Source: Clostridia bacterium
GTDB lineage: Bacteria > Bacillota > Clostridia > Lachnospirales > Cellulosilyticaceae
Direction of reading: 5' to 3'
DNA length: 64,000 bases
NCBI GenBank assembly: GCA_029239755.1
Contig: JARBUI010000003.1
Location: 248,001-312,000 of the forward strand
A program made the position numbers and the translations under genes. Of this stretch, positions 45,102 through 55,573 are shown one piece after another (positions within the stretch are counted from its first letter, which is position 1; each line of letters opens with the position of its first letter). The notes under the pieces are model-generated. The model did no database searches, was not told where the DNA came from, and saw only the letters and a list, made by a program, of their open reading frames with translations.

Positions 45102-48100
45102 CTAGCTCTTCAATTTTTTAATAGATTGTAATATATTTTTAATATAACCAAGCATCTCTTTTTTAGACACTTCTGTCAAATTAGCCTTTATAACAGATTC
45201 CTTGCCTCCTGAGAATTTTAATATTCTAGGATATGTGCCTAAAACTTCTGGCAGCTTATCTGCATTAAGATGTACATCCTGTTTAAATTTAAAAGAAACC
45301 ATTCGCTCCTGCTCTGATATTAAGGTAATATACATATCATGGGCAAGTGCCTTAATAAACGCTATGTCTAATAGGTTTTGCACCATATACGGCAGTGTAC
45401 CGTACCTATCTTCAATTTCTTCCCCAACGTCAAAATAATCATTTTCTGACTGTATGGAAGCTATTTTTTTATAAATATCTAATTTTTGCATTTCATCTTG
45501 AATATACGTTGATGGAATATAGGCATCAATCTTAATTTCAATCGTTGTCTCAAAATTTTCTTCTATCACTTCTCCTCGTTCTTCACTAACAACTTGCGCC
45601 AGCATTTTACAATACAAGTCATAGCCTATCGTATCCATATGTCCATGCTGCTGCGCTCCTAGCAAATTACCTGCTCCCCTTATTTCTAAATCCCTCATTG
45701 CTATTTTAAAGCCTGCTCCAAGTTCTGTGAATTGCTTAATAGCCTGCAGTCTTTTTTCTGCAATCTCTTTTAACACCTTATTCTTCTGATACATTAAATA
45801 CGCATATCCCATTTTATTCGACCTGCCGACACGTCCTCTTAGCTGATAGAGCTGGCTAAGTCCCATTTGGTCTGCATTATTAATAATAATAGTATTTACA
45901 TTTGAAATATCAAGCCCTGTTTCAACTATTGTGGTACAGACAAGTACATCTATTTCACCTTCAATGAAACTAAGCATAATTCTTTCTAATTCTCTTTCAT
46001 TCATTTGTCCATGGGCAAATGCAACACGGGCATGTGGGATAAGTTCTTTAATACGCTCTGCTTTTTCTTCTATATCTTTAACTTGATTATGCAGAAAATA
46101 AACCTGTCCATTTCTCACGAGTTCCCTATTAATAGCATCTTTTATGAAATCTTCACTATATTCTATGACGTACGTTTGCACTGGTTTTCTCTCAAGAGGT
46201 GCTTCTTCTAAAACACTCATATCTCTTATCCCTATAAGACTCATATGAAGCGTCCTTGGGATAGGAGTAGCTGTTAATGTCATGACATCTACCTGTGTTC
46301 TAAGCTGCTTCAACTTCTCCTTGTGTGTCACTCCGAAACGCTGCTCTTCATCTATAATAACAAGTCCTAGGTCTTTGAATTTTACGTCTTTAGAAATGAG
46401 CCTATGAGTCCCTATAATAATATCGACTTGTCCCTTTGATAAATTTTGAAGTGTATCTTTAATTTGTTTAGGTGTTCTAAATCTAGATAACAAAGCAACA
46501 TTAATAGGATAATTTGCCATTCTTTCTGCAAATCTGTTATAATGCTGCTGAGCAAGTATAGTTGTAGGGACTAAATAAGCAACCTGTTTGTTATTTTGCA
46601 CAGCTTTAAAGGCAGCTCTTATTGCTACCTCCGTTTTCCCATATCCTACATCTCCGCAGACAAGTCTATCCATAACCTTAGTACTTTCCATGTCACTTTT
46701 AACATCTTCAATAGCTTCCAGCTGATCACCAGTTTCTTCGTATAAAAACATATCTTCAAATTCTTTTTGCCACAAGGTATCTGGCTCGTAGACAAATCCT
46801 CTTGTATGCTGTCTTTCACTGTAGAGCATAATAAGATCTCTTGCAATATCTTTGATAGCTTTTTTAACCTTAGCTTTTGATTTTTTCCATTCTGAGCCGC
46901 CTATTTTGCTAAGCTTAGGCATCTTCCCCTCAGCGCCTATATATTTTTGTACCATATCCATTTGATTGATATTGACATAGAGCGTATTATTATCTGCATA
47001 CTCTATTTTAAGGTTATCACGGCTGATGCCCTCAAGAACTATTTGTTCAATGCCTTTAAATACACCAATCCCATGCAACTCATGTACTACATAGTCTCCA
47101 GGCGCAAGTTCAAGGAAACTTTCTATCTTTGTTCCCTGATATTTCTTTTTAGGTTTTTTAGGTTTTTTATCTTTTCCAAATAAGTCTTTATCTGCTACAA
47201 TGTAGAACCCAATGTCGTCATAAGCAAAACCTTTTTGCAAAGAACCCTTAGTAACTATAACCTGCCCCTCGTGTATTTCATTTGCTATTTGATCAGCATA
47301 TGCTGCGATAAGGTTTCTTTCTTCTAATTCATTACATAGTCTTTGAGCTTTTGCCTTGGCCCCAGACAGTATAACCACCTTTTTTTGATTACTCTTCCAC
47401 TTCCTAATATCTTTTTCTAGAAGATCAATGCTTTTATAAAAGGTATTATTTTCATAGACCCTTAGACTTAAGGTATAGGCAGTATCTAATTCTTTAACTA
47501 CGCTGTCAAAATTCATAAGCAGTACATTCGTATAGGATGACATTTTTTTTACAATAGCCTCATAGTCAAATATAAGCTCTATTTGCTTAGGTAAAATATG
47601 CCCATATTCAAGTCTATCCTTCATACTTTCCTGATATTCTAAAAGGGTTCTTGCACTTTTTTCTCTTACTTTTGTTGGTTCATCTATATATATAATCGCA
47701 TTTTTACTAATATAGTCTAATATAGAAACAATTTCCATATCAGAATAAGGTACATACATTTCAAGTCCTTTAGGACTGATATCGCTTTTTATTTGTTCTA
47801 TCGCCTCTTTTACTTGTTCTTGTATGGCTTTTGCACTCTCTTTTTTACCTTGCTCAAGAAGTTTCTTTGATATATTTTTCAGATCTGCCTGTATTTCAGG
47901 TATACAGCTTTTCAAAAGCTCTAGTGGAAATATAATTTCTTGATTAGGAGTAATACGAAAACTTTCTATTTTATTTATAGAACGCTGCGTCTGTACATTA
48001 AAGGTTCTTATAGAGTCTACTTCTTCATCCCATAGTTCAATTCTATAGGGTTCATTATCTATAGGGGTATAGATATCTATAATACCGCCCCTTATGGCAA

Positions 48101-48629
48101 ATTGGCCTATTGCCTCTACCCGTGCCACTCTCTCATAACCTACCTGAATCAGGTATGCCCTAAGCTCCTCAATATTTACTGTTTCACCGGCTCGTATCGT
48201 CTTAGTATAAGCTTTCCATGTTTCCTTAGGGGAAAGTGGATTTAAAAGAGCCTCAATTGGGATAATGACCACAATATCTTCACCAGAGTTAAGGGCTTCT
48301 ATCACTTTAATTCTTGCTGAAGTAATATCCATACTATGAACATCTGCATTATAAAAAAGGATATCTCTTGCTGGGTAGATGTAAACACGCTCTTCTCCCT
48401 TTAAGAACTGCATATCCTCATAAAGTCTTTTTGTACTTATTTCATCGTAAGTAATAATCACAATAGGCGTCTCGGTAAAACAACTGACTCCATACAAAAA
48501 ATGGGCTTTACATGAGTCCACCATATTAATGACCTTACAGCTTTGATGGTTTAAGAGAGCCTGCATCAGCCTCTCTATCCCTTCTAATTGCTTTAGGGGG
48601 GAAATAAGTCCCTCATTTTTATATGTCAT
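45102..48629 (-). CDS. mfd: Transcription-repair coupling factor Mfd
   Basis: A 1175-residue translocase that removes RNA polymerase stalled at DNA damage and recruits UvrA. UvrB-like N-terminal part (1-~350), RNA polymerase interaction domain ([17 protein letters not shown], ~500), motor domains with [19 protein letters not shown] and TATPIPRT, then the TRG region and C-terminal D7 domain. Start ATG 48629, five bases after pth; a GTG at 48638 is the alternative. Confidence 0.98.
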   Translation of the reverse strand: MTYKNEGLISPLKQLEGIERLMQALLNHQSCKVINMVDSCKAHFLYGVSCFTETPIVIITYDEISTKRLYEDMQFLKGEERVYIYPARDILFYNADVHSMDITSARIKVIEALNSGEDIVVIIPIEALLNPLSPKETWKAYTKTIRAGETVNIEELRAYLIQVGYERVARVEAIGQFAIRGGIIDIYTPIDNEPYRIELWDEEVDSIRTFNVQTQRSINKIESFRITPNQEIIFPLELLKSCIPEIQADLKNISKKLLEQGKKESAKAIQEQVKEAIEQIKSDISPKGLEMYVPYSDMEIVSILDYISKNAIIYIDEPTKVREKSARTLLEYQESMKDRLEYGHILPKQIELIFDYEAIVKKMSSYTNVLLMNFDSVVKELDTAYTLSLRVYENNTFYKSIDLLEKDIRKWKSNQKKVVILSGAKAKAQRLCNELEERNLIAAYADQIANEIHEGQVIVTKGSLQKGFAYDDIGFYIVADKDLFGKDKKPKKPKKKYQGTKIESFLELAPGDYVVHELHGIGVFKGIEQIVLEGISRDNLKIEYADNNTLYVNINQMDMVQKYIGAEGKMPKLSKIGGSEWKKSKAKVKKAIKDIARDLIMLYSERQHTRGFVYEPDTLWQKEFEDMFLYEETGDQLEAIEDVKSDMESTKVMDRLVCGDVGYGKTEVAIRAAFKAVQNNKQVAYLVPTTILAQQHYNRFAERMANYPINVALLSRFRTPKQIKDTLQNLSKGQVDIIIGTHRLISKDVKFKDLGLVIIDEEQRFGVTHKEKLKQLRTQVDVMTLTATPIPRTLHMSLIGIRDMSVLEEAPLERKPVQTYVIEYSEDFIKDAINRELVRNGQVYFLHNQVKDIEEKAERIKELIPHARVAFAHGQMNERELERIMLSFIEGEIDVLVCTTIVETGLDISNVNTIIINNADQMGLSQLYQLRGRVGRSNKMGYAYLMYQKNKVLKEIAEKRLQAIKQFTELGAGFKIAMRDLEIRGAGNLLGAQQHGHMDTIGYDLYCKMLAQVVSEERGEVIEENFETTIEIKIDAYIPSTYIQDEMQKLDIYKKIASIQSENDYFDVGEEIEDRYGTLPYMVQNLLDIAFIKALAHDMYITLISEQERMVSFKFKQDVHLNADKLPEVLGTYPRILKFSGGKESVIKANLTEVSKKEMLGYIKNILQSIKKLKS

Positions 48630-48634
48630 TACTA

Positions 48635-49207
48635 TCACCGTCTCGCTTTTAAGTTATATTGGTTCATTGCTTGTTCTATCCCTTTTTGAAGCATTATTTC
48701 TATTGCCTTTTCTATGTCAATTAGCCTTGAGTTCATTATCTTCATTTCATCATCAGTAAACTTCCCAAGTACATAGTTTGCAAGGTCCCATCCCGCTGGC
48801 TTTTCTCCAACACCGACTTTAATACGCATAAAATCTTGTGAACCTAAATGCGCAATAATACTTTTGATGCCATTATGTCCTCCAGCACTGCCTGTCTTTC
48901 GTAATCGAAGCTGTCCTACTTCTAATGATACATCATCATATATAACAATAATATCATCTTTTGTTAATTTATTCCAGTCCATACATTGCCTAATGGCCTC
49001 ACCACTTAAATTCATATAAGTTTGAGGTTTCATTAAAATAACTTTTTCTCCAAAAAGCATTCCTTCACCAACCAAGGCTTTATATTTATTTCTTTGAACA
49101 GGCATTCTATAAGTCTCCGCAAGATTGTCTATCGCTTTAAACCCTATATTATGGCGTGTTGCTGCGTATTCTGCTCCAGGATTTCCAAGTCCTACTATTA
49201 ATTTCAT
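48635..49207 (-). CDS. pth: Peptidyl-tRNA hydrolase
   Basis: A 190-residue enzyme that frees tRNA from dropped-off peptidyl-tRNA. GLGNPGAEYAATRHNIGF (Asn10, catalytic His19), KPQTYMNLSGE and GGHNGIKSI are visible. GGAGG precedes the ATG. Upstream of mfd as in B. subtilis. Confidence 0.98.
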   Translation of the reverse strand: MKLIVGLGNPGAEYAATRHNIGFKAIDNLAETYRMPVQRNKYKALVGEGMLFGEKVILMKPQTYMNLSGEAIRQCMDWNKLTKDDIIVIYDDVSLEVGQLRLRKTGSAGGHNGIKSIIAHLGSQDFMRIKVGVGEKPAGWDLANYVLGKFTDDEMKIMNSRLIDIEKAIEIMLQKGIEQAMNQYNLKARR

Positions 49208-49271
49208 AACATCCTCCCTATTTCATATAGGCTTATCTATTAATCTCATGAATAATTTGCACTCTTATTTT

Positions 49272-49301
49272 ATTATAATGACCTTGACCCTATATTATCA
49301 A
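49272..49301 (-). promoter_or_regulatory. Probable promoter of pth-mfd
   Basis: TTGATA (49296-49301), 18 bases, TATAAT (49272-49277) on the minus strand. Confidence 0.6.
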
Positions 49302-49367
49302 CCTTTATATCATAACATTATTTGGATGGTTTTATAATATTTTTATTCTTTTATCACCTAGCACACG

Positions 49368-49400
49368 AAAAAAGGATACTCTCCTTCCAAAGTAGTATCC
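49368..49400 (-). terminator. Terminator of the GerMN gene
   Basis: Seven-base arms 49374-49380 and 49394-49400, then six T on the minus strand. Confidence 0.65.
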
Positions 49401-49444
49401 CAATTTTCATACTATTATATTATAAAAGCAACCATTCCTACGTC

Positions 49445-49999
49445 CTACGGAGCTAATGGAAATGTTTCCATAAATCCTCGTGGCTCTCCACTAGGTCCTA
49501 TAAATTCTTCCCCTTCTATAAGAATTTTTACCCTTTCAATGTCCTTAAACTCTGTCATGGTATTAACTACTGATCCTACTCCAATTATTTCTGCAATACT
49601 TCCGCCAAAAACATTGAATTCCTTACTTAAATCCACTACTAAATCCGTTCCTTGCTTACTGACTGCAACTACCTTTGTCTCTTTATTGATATTAGAAATC
49701 AAAGTTTTATCCTTAGGCCCTTTAATTAGCTCTTCAAGAGCCATTTTATATTTATCTTCATCATTTTCATAAGTTATTTCTCTGTCCTCCGCTATCATCT
49801 TTGCATTTTGAGAATCCCCATAAAAAACCTTAATAACTTCAGTTATTTGAGATTCTTTAACATCTTCATCTAAATCATCAGTCTCTCTTACCTCTGCGCT
49901 TGGGTTATCTTCGGGTAAACTTGTCTCTTGCTGAACACATCCTTGCAGAATAAAGCCAGCCATAGAAATAATAAGTAGTGTAATCCAAAACTTTCTCAT
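49445..49999 (-). CDS. GerMN domain lipoprotein, sporulation/germination-related
   Basis: A 184-residue lipoprotein: lipobox LQGC with Cys21, an acidic linker (~25-50), then one GerMN domain (ITEVIKVFYGDSQNAKMIAE ... DLSKEF ... VNTMTEFKDIERVKILIEGE). B. subtilis GerM, which has two such domains, acts in spore formation and germination; some single-domain relatives serve elsewhere. Stands alone with its own terminator. Confidence 0.85.
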   Translation of the reverse strand: MRKFWITLLIISMAGFILQGCVQQETSLPEDNPSAEVRETDDLDEDVKESQITEVIKVFYGDSQNAKMIAEDREITYENDEDKYKMALEELIKGPKDKTLISNINKETKVVAVSKQGTDLVVDLSKEFNVFGGSIAEIIGVGSVVNTMTEFKDIERVKILIEGEEFIGPSGEPRGFMETFPLAP

Positions 50000-50132
50000 A
50001 AAGCATTCTCCTCTCGTTATATTTTTATTTTATTAAAAATCATATATTAAATTTGTACTTCTTATTATATGACGCTCATTCTTTTAAAAAGTTCCTTGGA
50101 TTAAAATGGCATTCATTAATGTCTATTACTAG

Positions 50133-50169
50133 AAAACGTCTAAGAAGCATTTAACTTCTTAGACGTTTT
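50133..50169 (-). terminator. Terminator of the DUF1540 gene
   Basis: Fifteen-base arms 50133-50147 and 50155-50169 with flanking A/T runs. Confidence 0.85.
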
Positions 50170-50181
50170 GATTCTGTCTTT

Positions 50182-50502
50182 TTATTCTCTTTCAAAACTC
50201 AAACAGTCTGTTTCAGTATAATCATCTACATCTTTTAAACAGCCTACTTCAATCTCCTTTAAAGTGCAATGCTGCTTATCATGATAGGCACATGTATCTA
50301 CACTGCAAAAAATAGTATCCGTATGACCTCTTCTTACAGTCTGTGCCAAATTACTATATTCTGATTGTTTAAGATAAGTTTCACAACTGGTTGCTTCTGT
50401 TATTTGTGCACCGCTTCCTCCTATATTGAGGATACTTGCATTGCAAACTCCTTCTTGATTATAAGAACAAGAATCTACACTACAGCTTATCGTTCCATGC
50501 AT
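50182..50502 (-). CDS. Protein with two DUF1540 repeats, cysteine-rich
   Basis: A 106-residue protein with two copies of the DUF1540 motif: CSVDSCSYNQEGVCNA (~7-22) and CSVDTCAYHDKQHCTL (~66-81), each followed by a further Cys (SCETY, DCLSF). The regular Cys spacing suggests metal binding. Common in spore-forming Clostridia; function unknown. Confidence 0.85.
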   Translation of the reverse strand: MHGTISCSVDSCSYNQEGVCNASILNIGGSGAQITEATSCETYLKQSEYSNLAQTVRRGHTDTIFCSVDTCAYHDKQHCTLKEIEVGCLKDVDDYTETDCLSFERE

Positions 50503-50676
50503 TCCTCTTCCTCCTTTTTAAGAAATATAAGGCCACTAAGTCTATAAAAGTATAGCAATCATTCACTTCTGCATATATATCATTCTCTTATATCTGATTC
50601 TTCTTAGACTACGTACAGTCTTATTATAACTAACCTAAGTTCATTTTATACTTGCTTTTCTCACTAAAAGAAGATC

Positions 50677-50700
50677 CCCAAAGCATTTTTTTGCTTTGGG
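50677..50700. other. Stem-loop with T-rich loop in a divergent intergenic region
   Basis: Arms CCCAAAGCA (50677-50685) and TGCTTTGGG (50692-50700). It is upstream of a -10-like TATAAT at 50727-50732. No T-run follows the stem, so it is not a clear terminator; role unknown. Confidence 0.4.
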
Positions 50701-50776
50701 CGGATAATTTGATTTTTTCTAGACACTATAATGCTATAGATCTCTTTAGATAATGTACTCAGAAAGGATTTTGAAA

Positions 50777-51088
50777 ATGCATTTACATCAAACACTCAAA
50801 TGCCCCAAATGCCAAGGAGAAAATTTCACAGCTAAGTATGAATCAACTTACGTCTATTCCTACAAAATTGATTTGCCCGAAACAGATAGAAGTAATACCG
50901 CTGACGATCCTGTTCCCTATTTATTTGACAATCGCGAGCAGAAAGGTTCAACGCAATATATTGAATGTGATCATTGCAAAACTAAGTTCCCCTGCGAATT
51001 TACAATGGATTCAAAGGATGTCGATTTCACAATTGTACAAAAAGCCATCCGTGGTAATTATGTTGAAGACATAGGATTTTGGGGCTAA
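50777..51088 (+). CDS. Hypothetical zinc-ribbon protein
   Basis: A 103-residue protein with a split Cys4 site: CPKC near the N-terminus and CDHC about 55 residues later, the layout of a zinc ribbon. Otherwise no family recognised. Start 50777 has AAAGGA eight bases upstream; an ATG at 50753 lies before that site. Divergent from the DUF1540 gene. Confidence 0.65.
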   Translation: MHLHQTLKCPKCQGENFTAKYESTYVYSYKIDLPETDRSNTADDPVPYLFDNREQKGSTQYIECDHCKTKFPCEFTMDSKDVDFTIVQKAIRGNYVEDIGFWG

Positions 51089-51092
51089 ATGA

Positions 51093-51143
51093 ATAAAATG
51101 CATGCTATACTTGTCTCCTAGACAAACATAGCATGCATTTTAT
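51093..51143. terminator. Bidirectional terminator overlapping the end of the S66 peptidase gene
   Basis: Sixteen-base arms 51093-51108 and 51128-51143, with a further six-base inner stem. The peptidase stop codon (51140-51142) lies in the second arm. Confidence 0.8.
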
Positions 51144-52000
51144 AGTAATCGAATGTCATTTCCGATAATAATACACTTTGAATCACCGCTATGACCAATT
51201 TGATCTGTTTTCACAATGGGCATACTTGCATTATTAACTATCTTTATAACTAATTCTTCAATAGTTGGCTGCAGGCACTCTTCTTCCATTGTTGTATAGG
51301 TTCCTAAAATAATTCCTTTTACCTTCTCAAATACCCCTATTTGACGATATTGATTCAAATAGGCAGACATCTGGGCAACTCTTCCACCATAGCTCTCTAA
51401 AAATAAAACTTTATCCTTAAAATTTGGCATATATTTTGTACCTGCCAGCTTTAATAAGCAGCGGATATTTCCGCCAATCACAGTTCCTTCAAGCCTGTCT
51501 CCTTGAAGAAACCTATAAGAAAATTGATAGAGATCAGATTTGTCCTCAAATAAACTTCGCATAAAATTAAATTGTTGTTCTTCACTCTTCCCGCCTATCA
51601 AGTTTCTAATTTGATATAAGTAGGATTTAATCCCTGTTTGTGAATAGAGCGCATTTAAAATGGTCGTTAAATCACTATAACCAAAAACTGGCTTCTCCAG
51701 CTTCTTAATGATATCATAATCTAAATACTCCAATACTTCATTAGCGAGATCACCGCCTGAAATATCAAAAATAGCCTTTATGGTGCTGTCTTGATAAAAA
51801 TTCATAAATGCTTTAGCTTTATCTTTAGCTTCTCCGCTAAAAACAGAGTTCTTGTCATAAATGTATTCACTAAGAATCGGCTCAAGACTAAGTCCTCTTA
51901 GTACTTCTAATACTTCTTCATTACGTGTTCGATTACTAAACGGCTGTGCGTTAGAGCATCCAACTAAAGCAACCTTGTCGCCTTTATTAAGTAATGGCAT
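51140..52000 (-). CDS. S66 family peptidase (LD-carboxypeptidase/MccF-like)
   Basis: A 286-residue cytoplasmic peptidase with the Ser-Glu-His triad Ser109 (GYSDLT), Glu202 (FLESYGG) and His270 (IGHSGD). Relatives either trim the D-Ala from recycled tetrapeptide (LdcA) or detoxify microcin-type compounds (MccF); sequence alone does not decide. GGAGGGG precedes the ATG. Confidence 0.92.
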   Translation of the reverse strand: MPLLNKGDKVALVGCSNAQPFSNRTRNEEVLEVLRGLSLEPILSEYIYDKNSVFSGEAKDKAKAFMNFYQDSTIKAIFDISGGDLANEVLEYLDYDIIKKLEKPVFGYSDLTTILNALYSQTGIKSYLYQIRNLIGGKSEEQQFNFMRSLFEDKSDLYQFSYRFLQGDRLEGTVIGGNIRCLLKLAGTKYMPNFKDKVLFLESYGGRVAQMSAYLNQYRQIGVFEKVKGIILGTYTTMEEECLQPTIEELVIKIVNNASMPIVKTDQIGHSGDSKCIIIGNDIRLL

Positions 52001-52074
52001 ATTTCCCCTCCGTATATATGAATCTATATTATACCATTAGTGAGACTATTATTTTCCTCCATCCAATAACATTC

Positions 52075-52896
52075 TTATTTCCAGCATATATCCGCTTCCT
52101 TTCTGGGTACTGTTCTTAAATATTTCACGTCAGGATATCCTACTACCATACATGTTACAATTTCTTTGCCTTTATTAACTCCTAGAAAATCTGTAATCTT
52201 TTTATTGCCCTGTGCAGCTCTTACAAAGAATCCACTGAAGAAAGTTCCAAGGCCTAAAGCATTAGTCATAAGTTCCATATTTGAAGAAGCTAACGCTCCA
52301 TTCACCTGTGAATGAGCTGAAACAATTATTACTGCTGGAGCATTAAAGAACAACCTGTCATTTTCACTAGGATTTTCTTGATACGCTTCATACATACTTA
52401 GCCACATCTTAGCATATCTTTTATACACCATAGTCTCGGATGTTAAATTAGCAAGCATTTCTTCTCCTATTTTCTTTAAGCTTTCATAGGTTAATGCTTT
52501 AAGTTCTTGCAGCCCTTCTCTTACCACAATATAAGATACATCTTGCATATTACTGCCTGTTTGAGTAAATCTTCCCGCTTCTATAATTCTAGATATTTTT
52601 TCTTCCTCAACCTCTTTGCTTTTAAAAGTTCTTATAGTTCTTCTGAATTTTATAAAATTCAGCAACTGATCTGCATTGACTAAGAAATCTTCTTTATTAT
52701 AAGTTTTTACCTCTTCCATATTGTACTCATCTGTTGATACTGCATTTTTGGGACATACAGCAATACAATGTCCACATTTCATACACGTTATATTGTTAAT
52801 CTTAGCTTTTCCCTTGAACACTTCTATGTCTCTTGGGAAACACTCCCTAGCACATAGTCCGCATCCTATGCATTTTTTTGCATCTATTATCATCAT
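52075..52896 (-). CDS. Nitroreductase with N-terminal 2x[4Fe-4S] ferredoxin domain
   Basis: A 273-residue fusion. Residues ~1-55 hold two cluster motifs, CIGCGLCARECFP and CMKCGHCIAVCP; the rest is an FMN-binding nitroreductase fold (RRTIRTFKSKEVEEEKISRI, then NALGLGTFFSGF and GYPDVKY). The ferredoxin part presumably feeds electrons to the flavin. Substrate unknown. Start 52896 chosen from GAGGGTG upstream; GTG 52908 and ATG 52893 are alternatives. Confidence 0.9.
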   Translation of the reverse strand: MMIIDAKKCIGCGLCARECFPRDIEVFKGKAKINNITCMKCGHCIAVCPKNAVSTDEYNMEEVKTYNKEDFLVNADQLLNFIKFRRTIRTFKSKEVEEEKISRIIEAGRFTQTGSNMQDVSYIVVREGLQELKALTYESLKKIGEEMLANLTSETMVYKRYAKMWLSMYEAYQENPSENDRLFFNAPAVIIVSAHSQVNGALASSNMELMTNALGLGTFFSGFFVRAAQGNKKITDFLGVNKGKEIVTCMVVGYPDVKYLRTVPRKEADICWK

Positions 52897-52969
52897 ATAA
52901 TAATACACACCCTCTGTTTTCAGACTTTCTCACATCAATCCAGATAAACGTGAAAAAACTTTATTTAAC

Positions 52970-52994
52970 AAAAAGGGATGGCAATGGCCATCCC
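52970..52994 (-). terminator. Terminator of prs
   Basis: GGGATGGC (52975-52982), four bases, GCCATCCC (52987-52994), then a T-run on the minus strand. Confidence 0.88.
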
Positions 52995-53004
52995 CAACTT
53001 TATA

Positions 53005-53961
53005 TTAATCAAATAATTTAGAAACTGATAAATCTTCATGGATACGTCTGATTGCGTCTGCAAAAATAGGTGCTACAGATATTTCTTTAACTTTTGCTAT
53101 TTTTTTACTTTCTGGAATAACAATTGTATTAAGAATAACTAACTCTTCAATAGCTGAAGCCTCAATTCTTTCCATCGCCGGTCCTGATAATACCCCATGA
53201 GTACAGCAAGCATAGACTGCTGTTGCGCCTCTGTCTCTAAGTGCATTAGCTGCATTGCATATGGTTCCTGCAGTATCAATCATATCATCAATTAAGATAA
53301 CCTTCTTGCCATTTACATCTCCTATGATATTCATGATCTCTGATACATTTGCTTTAGGTCTTCTTTTATCAATAATAGCTAAAGGAATATCTAATTTTGT
53401 AGCAAAGGCTCTAACCCTTCCTACACTTCCTAGGTCTGGTGAAACAGCAACAACATTATCTGCTTCATCTCCTAACTTATCTCCATAATATTTTGTTAAA
53501 AGAGGCATGCCTACTAAATGATCTACTGGAATATTGAAAAAGCCTTGTATTTGCGCACAATGCAAATCCATTGTCAGCACTCTGTCAGCACCTGCTGTCT
53601 GAAGAATATCTGCTACTAATTTTGCACTAATCGGGTCTCTTGCTCTTGTTTTTCTATCTTGCCTTGCATAACCATAGTATGGTATAACGGCTGTAACACG
53701 TCCTGCTGAAGCACGTTTCATCGCATCTATCATAATAAGCAGTTCCATAAGATGCTCATTTGCTGGTGTAGAAGTAGGCTGAATAATATAGACATCAGTA
53801 CCACGTACTTTTTCGTCTATTTTAACACCTATTTCCCCATCGCTAAATCTTGCTATTCCCGATTTACCTAGGTTAATATCTAATCTTTCAGCTATTTCCT
53901 TTGCAAGTTCAGGATGGGCATTTCCAGTAAACACTTTAATATCCGTGTAATTTCTAATCAT
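53005..53961 (-). CDS. prs: Ribose-phosphate pyrophosphokinase
   Basis: A 318-residue enzyme making PRPP, the precursor of nucleotides, His and Trp. ATP-binding and flexible-loop motifs YYGYARQDRKTRARDPISAK, the PRPP loop VILIDDMIDTAGTI and VVAVSPDLGSVGRVRAF are present. AAGGAGG precedes the ATG, and it has its own promoter at 54009-54036. Confidence 0.98.
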   Translation of the reverse strand: MIRNYTDIKVFTGNAHPELAKEIAERLDINLGKSGIARFSDGEIGVKIDEKVRGTDVYIIQPTSTPANEHLMELLIMIDAMKRASAGRVTAVIPYYGYARQDRKTRARDPISAKLVADILQTAGADRVLTMDLHCAQIQGFFNIPVDHLVGMPLLTKYYGDKLGDEADNVVAVSPDLGSVGRVRAFATKLDIPLAIIDKRRPKANVSEIMNIIGDVNGKKVILIDDMIDTAGTICNAANALRDRGATAVYACCTHGVLSGPAMERIEASAIEELVILNTIVIPESKKIAKVKEISVAPIFADAIRRIHEDLSVSKLFD

Positions 53962-54008
53962 TTGAGTGAGTCCTCCTTAATAATATACGACCATCTTTTC
54001 CGCACAAC

Positions 54009-54036
54009 ATTATACCACATTGTATACAAAATGCAA
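54009..54036 (-). promoter_or_regulatory. Promoter of prs
   Basis: TTGCAT (54031-54036), 16 bases, extended -10 TGgTATAAT with TATAAT at 54009-54014. Confidence 0.75.
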
Positions 54037-54077
54037 TGTTTGTTTTGATTTTTGTATAGAATAACCTATTTTTTTAC

Positions 54078-55442
54078 TTATTTCTTCCTTTTTTTAGTTA
54101 CCCATTCTTCTTTATTTTCTTGCCTTGCTCTCGCAATACCTAAACTATTCTTCGGAACTGTTTTTGTAATGGTTGAACCTGCCGCAGTGTAAGCCCCTTC
54201 TTCTACTATAACTGGTGATACTAGATTAGTATTACACCCAATAAATGCATTATCCTCAATAGTTGTTCTATATTTTTTTTCACCATCATAATTGACAACA
54301 ACTGTCCCGCATCCAAAATTCACATTCTTGCCTACATCTGCATCTCCTATATAAGTAAGATGTGATATTTTAGTTCCATCACCAATTGTAGCATTTTTTA
54401 TTTCGACAAAATCTCCTACTTTAATATGTTTACCAATATGGGAATTTGGTCTTATATAAGCAAATGGACCTACATGTGTTCCTTCGTCTATAAAACTATC
54501 TGTAATGACACTGATTTCTATAGTAACATTATTACCAATCTCAGCATTTTTAATTTTTGAATGATACCCTATGATACAGCCCTCACCAATTTTTGTATTT
54601 CCTTCAATCATGCATCCAGGTTCTATAATTGTATCTTTCCCTATGATCACACTTGAACTTATATAAGTATTTTGGGGATCTACAAGTGTAACACCATTTA
54701 CCATATGTTTTGAATTAATTCTTCGCTTCATAATCTCAGTTACTTCAGCCAGCTGCTGCCTTGAATTAACGCCTAATATATCATCCGCATTGTCTGCTGG
54801 CACCGCATCTACTCTATGACCTTTTGACAGCAGTATTTCAAGTGTATCTGTAAGATAATATTCATTTTGCACATTATTATTTGTAAGCTTAGATAAAGCA
54901 TATTTTAAGAGAGCTGCATCAAAAACATACATCCCTCCATTAATTTCTTTTATTTTCTTTTCACTTTCGTCTGCATCCTTTTGCTCAACTATCTTAAGGA
55001 ATCCACCCTTTTCGTCTCTGACAATTCTGCCATAGCCTGTAGGGTCTTCAATGACAGCAGAAAGCACTGTCGCTCCATTTTGGTTTTCCCTATGGAAAGA
55101 TAACATTTTCTCTAATGTCTCTCCAGTAATAAGTGGTGTATCCCCATATAGAATAAGCACTTCTCCTTCATCATCTATAAAATCTATAGCTTGCATAACT
55201 GCATGCCCAGTTCCTAACTGCTGCTCCTGAAGAGCATAAACGGCAGCATCTCCCAATGTTTTTTTAACTTCTTCTCCCAAGTAGCCCACTATGATACAAA
55301 TATCTTTAGCTCCTACATGCTTAGCTGCTAACATAGGATATTCTACTAAGGCTTTATCAAAAACTTTATGGAGAACTTTCGACTGATTAGATTTCATACG
55401 CGTACCTTGACCTGCAGCAAGTATTAGTGCTTTTGTTTTCAT
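54078..55442 (-). CDS. glmU: Bifunctional UDP-GlcNAc pyrophosphorylase / GlcN-1-P acetyltransferase
   Basis: A 454-residue enzyme making UDP-GlcNAc for cell wall synthesis. N-terminal nucleotidyltransferase with LILAAGQGTRMKSNQSKVLH, C-terminal left-handed beta-helix of hexapeptide repeats with the acetyltransferase segment TIGDGTKISHLTYIGDADVG. Lies between spoVG and prs as in B. subtilis. Confidence 0.98.
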   Translation of the reverse strand: MKTKALILAAGQGTRMKSNQSKVLHKVFDKALVEYPMLAAKHVGAKDICIIVGYLGEEVKKTLGDAAVYALQEQQLGTGHAVMQAIDFIDDEGEVLILYGDTPLITGETLEKMLSFHRENQNGATVLSAVIEDPTGYGRIVRDEKGGFLKIVEQKDADESEKKIKEINGGMYVFDAALLKYALSKLTNNNVQNEYYLTDTLEILLSKGHRVDAVPADNADDILGVNSRQQLAEVTEIMKRRINSKHMVNGVTLVDPQNTYISSSVIIGKDTIIEPGCMIEGNTKIGEGCIIGYHSKIKNAEIGNNVTIEISVITDSFIDEGTHVGPFAYIRPNSHIGKHIKVGDFVEIKNATIGDGTKISHLTYIGDADVGKNVNFGCGTVVVNYDGEKKYRTTIEDNAFIGCNTNLVSPVIVEEGAYTAAGSTITKTVPKNSLGIARARQENKEEWVTKKRKK

Positions 55443-55522
55443 TTATGATCTTCCTTCCTGATTTCTATTACTTAGTTATTTTCTCATTTTATAAGAATTT
55501 ATGCAATACCTAATACAAACAG

Positions 55523-55556
55523 TAAAAAGGTGTTTCTTATAAATAAAGAAACACCT
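55523..55556 (-). terminator. Terminator between spoVG and glmU
   Basis: Eleven-base arms 55528-55538 and 55546-55556 with a run of T on both outer sides, so spoVG is mainly monocistronic. Confidence 0.85.
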
Positions 55557-55573
55557 CATGTTTTTTAATTAAA

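Noticed and set aside
50677..50700. Strong stem as a terminator
   Set aside because: The T-run is in the loop and not after the stem, and no gene ends at it on either strand.
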